This document shows positions 40,928 through 43,694 of a stretch of DNA of 43,694 bases, in pieces; the first letter of the stretch is position 1, and the number at the start of each line of letters is the position of its first letter. Origin of the DNA: Streptomyces sp. NRRL B-24484 (lineage in GTDB: Bacteria > Actinomycetota > Actinomycetes > Streptomycetales > Streptomycetaceae); contig NZ_JOAI01000053.1 in assembly GCF_000717715.1 (NCBI RefSeq), positions 1-43,694 on the forward strand. Reading direction: 5' to 3'. A program made the position numbers and the translations under genes. Below the pieces are notes generated by a model, which was given only the letters and a program-made list of their open reading frames with translations, made no database searches and was not told the DNA's origin.

Positions 40928-40990
40928 CGGCCGCACCCCTGGCCGCAACCGCAGTTCCCACCTCACGTACCGCACCGAGGAGCCCAGTCC

Positions 40991-42061
40991 ATGACCACCC
41001 AGGCCAAGCCCGAGGAGGCGGCCGCCGGCGGCGGCAGCAGCACCGCCTTCCTCTCAGTCCGCGACCTCTCGGTCCGCTTCAGCACCGAGGACGGCGTGGT
41101 CCGGGCCGTGGACAACCTCTCCTTCGACGTGGAGCCGGGCACCACCCTCGGCATCGTCGGTGAGTCCGGGTCCGGCAAGTCCGTCACCAACCTGGCGATC
41201 CTCGGCCTCCACAACCCGGAGAAGACCGAGATCAGCGGCTCGATCAAGCTGGCCGGCCAGGAGCTGGTGGGCGCGCCCACCAGGGAGCTGGAGAAGCTCC
41301 GCGGCAAGACGATGTCGATGATCTTCCAGGACCCGCTGACCGCCCTGTCGCCGTTCCACACGATCGGCAAGCAGATCGGCGAGACCTACCGCAAGCACAC
41401 CGGCGCCTCCAAGAAGGAGGCCCGGGACCGGGCGATCGAGATGCTGACCAAGGTCGGCATCCCGCAGCCGAACGTGCGCGTGGACGACTACCCGCACCAG
41501 TTCTCCGGCGGCATGCGCCAGCGCGCGATGATCGCGATGTCGCTGGTCTGCAACCCGAAGCTGGTCATCGCGGACGAGCCGACCACCGCGCTGGACGTCA
41601 CCGTGCAGGCGCAGATCCTCGACCTGCTGAAGGACCTGCAGCAGGAGATGGGCACCGCCATCATCCTGATCACCCACGACCTCGGCGTGGTCGCCAACAC
41701 CGCGCAGAAGATCATGGTGATGTACGCGGGCCGCGCGGTGGAGCGGGGCACGGTGCGCGAGGTCCTCAAGACCCCGCAGCACCCGTACACCTGGGGTCTG
41801 CTCTCCTCGATGCCGAACCTCACCGGCCCGGTCGACGTCCCGCTGCGGCCGGTCCGGGGCACCCCGCCGAGCCTGATCCACCTGCCGTCCGGTTGCCCGT
41901 TCAACCCGCGCTGCGACTTCCGCGAGAAGGTCGTCGGCGGCGGCTGCACCACCGAGCGCCCGGCCCTCCTCCCGGAGGCCGGCCACGCCACCGCCTGCCA
42001 CCTGACGGCGGCCCAGAAGCAGGACATCTTCATCGATCAGATCCAGCCGCGGCTCGGCTGA
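40991..42061 (+). CDS. Peptide ABC importer ATPase, OppD/DppD type
   Basis: A 356-residue ATPase. Walker A GESGSGKS, the Q-loop [11 protein letters not shown], the signature [15 protein letters not shown], Walker [13 protein letters not shown] and the H-loop LITHDLGVV are all intact. The C-terminal oligopeptide-transporter extension contains [12 protein letters not shown] and the cysteine-bearing [10 protein letters not shown], with a further Cys in GGGCTTERP and ACHLTA, the four-Cys pattern of this family. ATG 40991 is preceded by AGGAG. The OppF gene starts 19 bases after its stop. Confidence 0.95.
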   Translation: MTTQAKPEEAAAGGGSSTAFLSVRDLSVRFSTEDGVVRAVDNLSFDVEPGTTLGIVGESGSGKSVTNLAILGLHNPEKTEISGSIKLAGQELVGAPTRELEKLRGKTMSMIFQDPLTALSPFHTIGKQIGETYRKHTGASKKEARDRAIEMLTKVGIPQPNVRVDDYPHQFSGGMRQRAMIAMSLVCNPKLVIADEPTTALDVTVQAQILDLLKDLQQEMGTAIILITHDLGVVANTAQKIMVMYAGRAVERGTVREVLKTPQHPYTWGLLSSMPNLTGPVDVPLRPVRGTPPSLIHLPSGCPFNPRCDFREKVVGGGCTTERPALLPEAGHATACHLTAAQKQDIFIDQIQPRLG

Positions 42062-42080
42062 CAGGACGGGCAGAGACACC

Positions 42081-43166
42081 ATGAGCAACGAGCTGACCCT
42101 CGACAAGTCCGCGTCGGGCACCCCGGCCTCGACCGACCCGCTGCTGAGCATCTCCGGGCTGCAGAAGCACTTCCCGGTGATGGACGGCTTCCTGTTCAAG
42201 CGCAAGGTGGGCGCCGTCCACGCGGTCGACGGCATCGACCTGACCGTGCACGCCGGCGAGTCGGTCGGCCTGGTCGGCGAGTCCGGCTGCGGCAAGTCGA
42301 CCACCGGCCGGCTGGTCACCCGCCTGCTGGAGCCCACCGCCGGTTCGATCTCCTACGCGGGCCGCGACATCACGCACGCCTCGCGCAAGGAGCTCGCGCC
42401 GATCCGGTCCGAGATCCAGATGATCTTCCAGGACCCGTACTCCTCGCTGAACCCGCGGCACACCGTCGGTTCGATCATCTCCGCACCGATGGAGATCAAC
42501 GGGATCAACCCGCCCGGCGGCATCCAGCGGCGCGTCCAGGAGCTGCTGGAGACGGTCGGCCTCAACCCGGAGCACTACAACCGCTTCCCGCACGAGTTCT
42601 CCGGCGGTCAGCGCCAGCGCATCGGCGTCGCCCGCGCGCTGTCGCTGAACCCGAAGCTGATCGTGGCCGACGAGCCGGTCTCCGCGCTGGACGTCTCCAT
42701 CCAGGCCCAGGTCGTCAACCTGCTGCAGCAGCTGCAGAAGGACCTCGGCATCGCGTTCCTGTTCATCGCCCACGACCTCGCCGTCGTGCGGCACTTCTCG
42801 CAGCGCGTCGCGGTGATGTACCTCGGCAAGATCGTCGAGGTCGCCGACCGCCAGTCGCTGTACGAGGCGCCGCGGCACCCGTACACCCACGCCCTGCTCT
42901 CCGCCGTGCCGGAGCCGGACCCGGACGACGCCCGTGAGCGGATCCGCCTGGTCGGCGACGTCCCGTCGCCGATCAACCCGCCGTCGGGCTGCCGCTTCCG
43001 CACCCGGTGCTGGAAGGCGCAGGACAAGTGCGCGACCGAGGAGCCGCCGCTGGTGCAGCTCTCCGGCAGCCGCGAGGGCCACCTGACGGCCTGCCACTTC
43101 CCCGAGGAGGGCACCACCCTCGCCGCCGACGTCCCGGCACAGCGGGAGACGGCCAAGGAGCTCTGA
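42081..43166 (+). CDS. Peptide ABC importer ATPase, OppF/DppF type
   Basis: A 361-residue ATPase, the second nucleotide-binding subunit. Walker A GESGCGKST, Q-loop IFQDPYSSLNPRHTV, signature FSGGQRQRIGVARAL, Walker B LIVADEPVSALD and H-loop FIAHDLAVV are intact. The C-terminal extension has HPYTHALLSAVPEPDP and CRFRTRCWKAQDKC followed by ACHFPEEG. The insertion VMDGFLFKRKVGAVHAVDG near residue 35 is typical of OppF. It closes the operon and is followed by a very strong terminator. Confidence 0.95.
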   Translation: MSNELTLDKSASGTPASTDPLLSISGLQKHFPVMDGFLFKRKVGAVHAVDGIDLTVHAGESVGLVGESGCGKSTTGRLVTRLLEPTAGSISYAGRDITHASRKELAPIRSEIQMIFQDPYSSLNPRHTVGSIISAPMEINGINPPGGIQRRVQELLETVGLNPEHYNRFPHEFSGGQRQRIGVARALSLNPKLIVADEPVSALDVSIQAQVVNLLQQLQKDLGIAFLFIAHDLAVVRHFSQRVAVMYLGKIVEVADRQSLYEAPRHPYTHALLSAVPEPDPDDARERIRLVGDVPSPINPPSGCRFRTRCWKAQDKCATEEPPLVQLSGSREGHLTACHFPEEGTTLAADVPAQRETAKEL

Positions 43167-43178
43167 CAGTCCCGCAGC

Positions 43179-43224
43179 GACGGCGAAGGGCCCCTCCACC
43201 GCGGTGGAGGGGCCCTTCGCCGTC
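43179..43224. terminator. Bidirectional terminator, 22-base perfect palindromic stem
   Basis: GACGGCGAAGGGCCCCTCCACC (43179-43200 by position) is exactly complementary to 43203-43224 around GC. It lies between two convergent importer operons, 12 bases after the oppF stop and 8 bases from the stop of the leftward gene. Confidence 0.92.
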
Positions 43225-43232
43225 GTCCGCCG

Positions 43233-43694
43233 TCACACCGGCGGGGGCGGGGGCGGCGGCCCGTCCTGCCCGGTGCCCCCGGTGCCCGTCCCGCCCTCGG
43301 TCGCGCCCGGCCCGGTGCCCCGGGTGTCCGGGTCCTGGTGCACGGCGTCCGGGCCCGCCGTGTCCCGCTCCACGATGTCCTGGTCCGACGCGTCGCGCTC
43401 CGAGGCGAAGTGACACGCGGACTCGTGCGCGGCCCATCCCTCCAGCCACGGGCGGACGACGAGCAGCGGGACCTCGACCGCGCACTTCTCCTGCGCCTTC
43501 CAGCAGCGGGTGCGGAAGCGGCAGCCGGACGGCGGGTTCGCCGGCGAGGGCACGTCGCCGGTGAGGACGATCCGGTCCCGGTCGTCGCGGGCGGACGGGT
43601 CGGGCACCGGGACGGCCGAGAGCAGCGCCTGGGTGTACGGGTGGGTGGCGTGCTCGTAGATCTCCTCGTCGGAGCCGATCTCGACCATCCGGCC
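43233..43694 (-). CDS. Peptide ABC importer ATPase (OppF/BldKE type), 3' part only
   Basis: The C-terminal 153 residues of an ATPase whose start lies beyond the right edge of the window. Visible are GRMVEIGSDEEIYEHATHPYTQALLSAVPVPDP and the cysteine motif CRFRTRCWKAQEKC then ACHFASE, almost the same as the OppF encoded at 42081, so the two are close paralogues. Unlike that protein it ends in a 55-residue Asp/Gly/Thr-rich tail finishing in seven prolines and Val. By position and orientation it is a candidate for the last gene (bldKE) of a BldK operon, but this cannot be settled from the fragment. Confidence 0.85.
   Translation of the reverse strand, partial: GRMVEIGSDEEIYEHATHPYTQALLSAVPVPDPSARDDRDRIVLTGDVPSPANPPSGCRFRTRCWKAQEKCAVEVPLLVVRPWLEGWAAHESACHFASERDASDQDIVERDTAGPDAVHQDPDTRGTGPGATEGGTGTGGTGQDGPPPPPPPV

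Noticed and set aside
43233..43694. Pseudogene of an ABC ATPase
   Set aside because: The frame stays open to the window edge with intact C-terminal motifs, so it is cut by the window, not broken.
1..43694. Mobile element, prophage, defence island or biosynthetic cluster
   Set aside because: No transposase, integrase, tRNA-att structure, phage gene, polyketide/peptide synthase or nuclease-toxin gene was found; gene order looks like conserved actinobacterial core.

Overview
The window is high-GC actinobacterial DNA. Nearly every reading frame is open in long stretches, third codon positions are G/C rich, GTG and TTG starts are common, and terminators are GC-rich hairpins without a T-tract. Gene content (mycothiol deacetylase MshB, a two-family tandem of BldK/Opp-like peptide importers, a 7Fe ferredoxin next to dapC, a DUF3117 protein, sigE-type ECF sigma and anti-sigma next to tatB and mrp) points to Streptomycetaceae (Streptomyces or Kitasatospora). 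The order resembles the chromosomal core around mshB in S. coelicolor and, more loosely, the mshB-to-corA stretch of Mycobacterium tuberculosis (from memory, not from a search). I see no rRNA, tRNA, CRISPR, insertion sequence, prophage or biosynthetic cluster.

Layout, left to right. 0-8.4 kb: a PHP phosphoesterase, a SUFU-domain protein, the magnesium channel gene corA behind a long leader with a small uORF, an EamA exporter, a small hypothetical protein, a cytosolic MgtE-like/CBS protein overlapping a DUF1003 membrane protein, and the Fe-S scaffold ATPase mrp. 8.4-13 kb: a hypothetical protein, tatB, anti-sigma factor, ECF sigma factor (all on the minus strand), then an O-methyltransferase that appears to start at AUC, and the 55-residue DUF3117 protein. 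13-21.9 kb: a PaaG-like crotonase, DNA-3-methyladenine glycosylase tag, a DivIVA-like protein, a FolP2-type pterin-synthase homologue, a LOG-family protein, lysine/peptidoglycan genes dapE and dapC (with ferredoxin), a membrane-anchored lysozyme-fold protein and a low-complexity secreted protein. 22-30 kb: a GNAT acetyltransferase, a SirB1 protein, a four-gene translationally coupled ABC exporter plus two-component operon, and an S9 prolyl-oligopeptidase. 30-43.7 kb: a tiny membrane protein, mshB with a DUF6113 protein, a large membrane-anchored protein with eleven DPF repeats and a PG-binding tail, an orphan peptide-binding lipoprotein, a complete peptide ABC importer (permease, lipoprotein, permease, two ATPases), and the 3' end of a second importer's ATPase running the other way.

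Functional threads: magnesium handling (corA, MgtE-like, DUF1003), envelope stress and protein export (sigma/anti-sigma/tatB), cell-wall precursor synthesis (dapE, dapC), thiol redox (mshB), and oligopeptide uptake of the kind tied to developmental signalling in Streptomyces. The region is mostly conserved chromosomal core; I did not find an unmistakable new system. The most unusual signals are a probable AUC start codon in the O-methyltransferase, a 15-base element repeated upstream of both peptide-uptake units, nested palindromes in a relatively AT-rich 490-base leader before the importer operon, the uORF leader of corA, and the apparent absence of the htrA-like protease normally found between anti-sigma factor and tatB.
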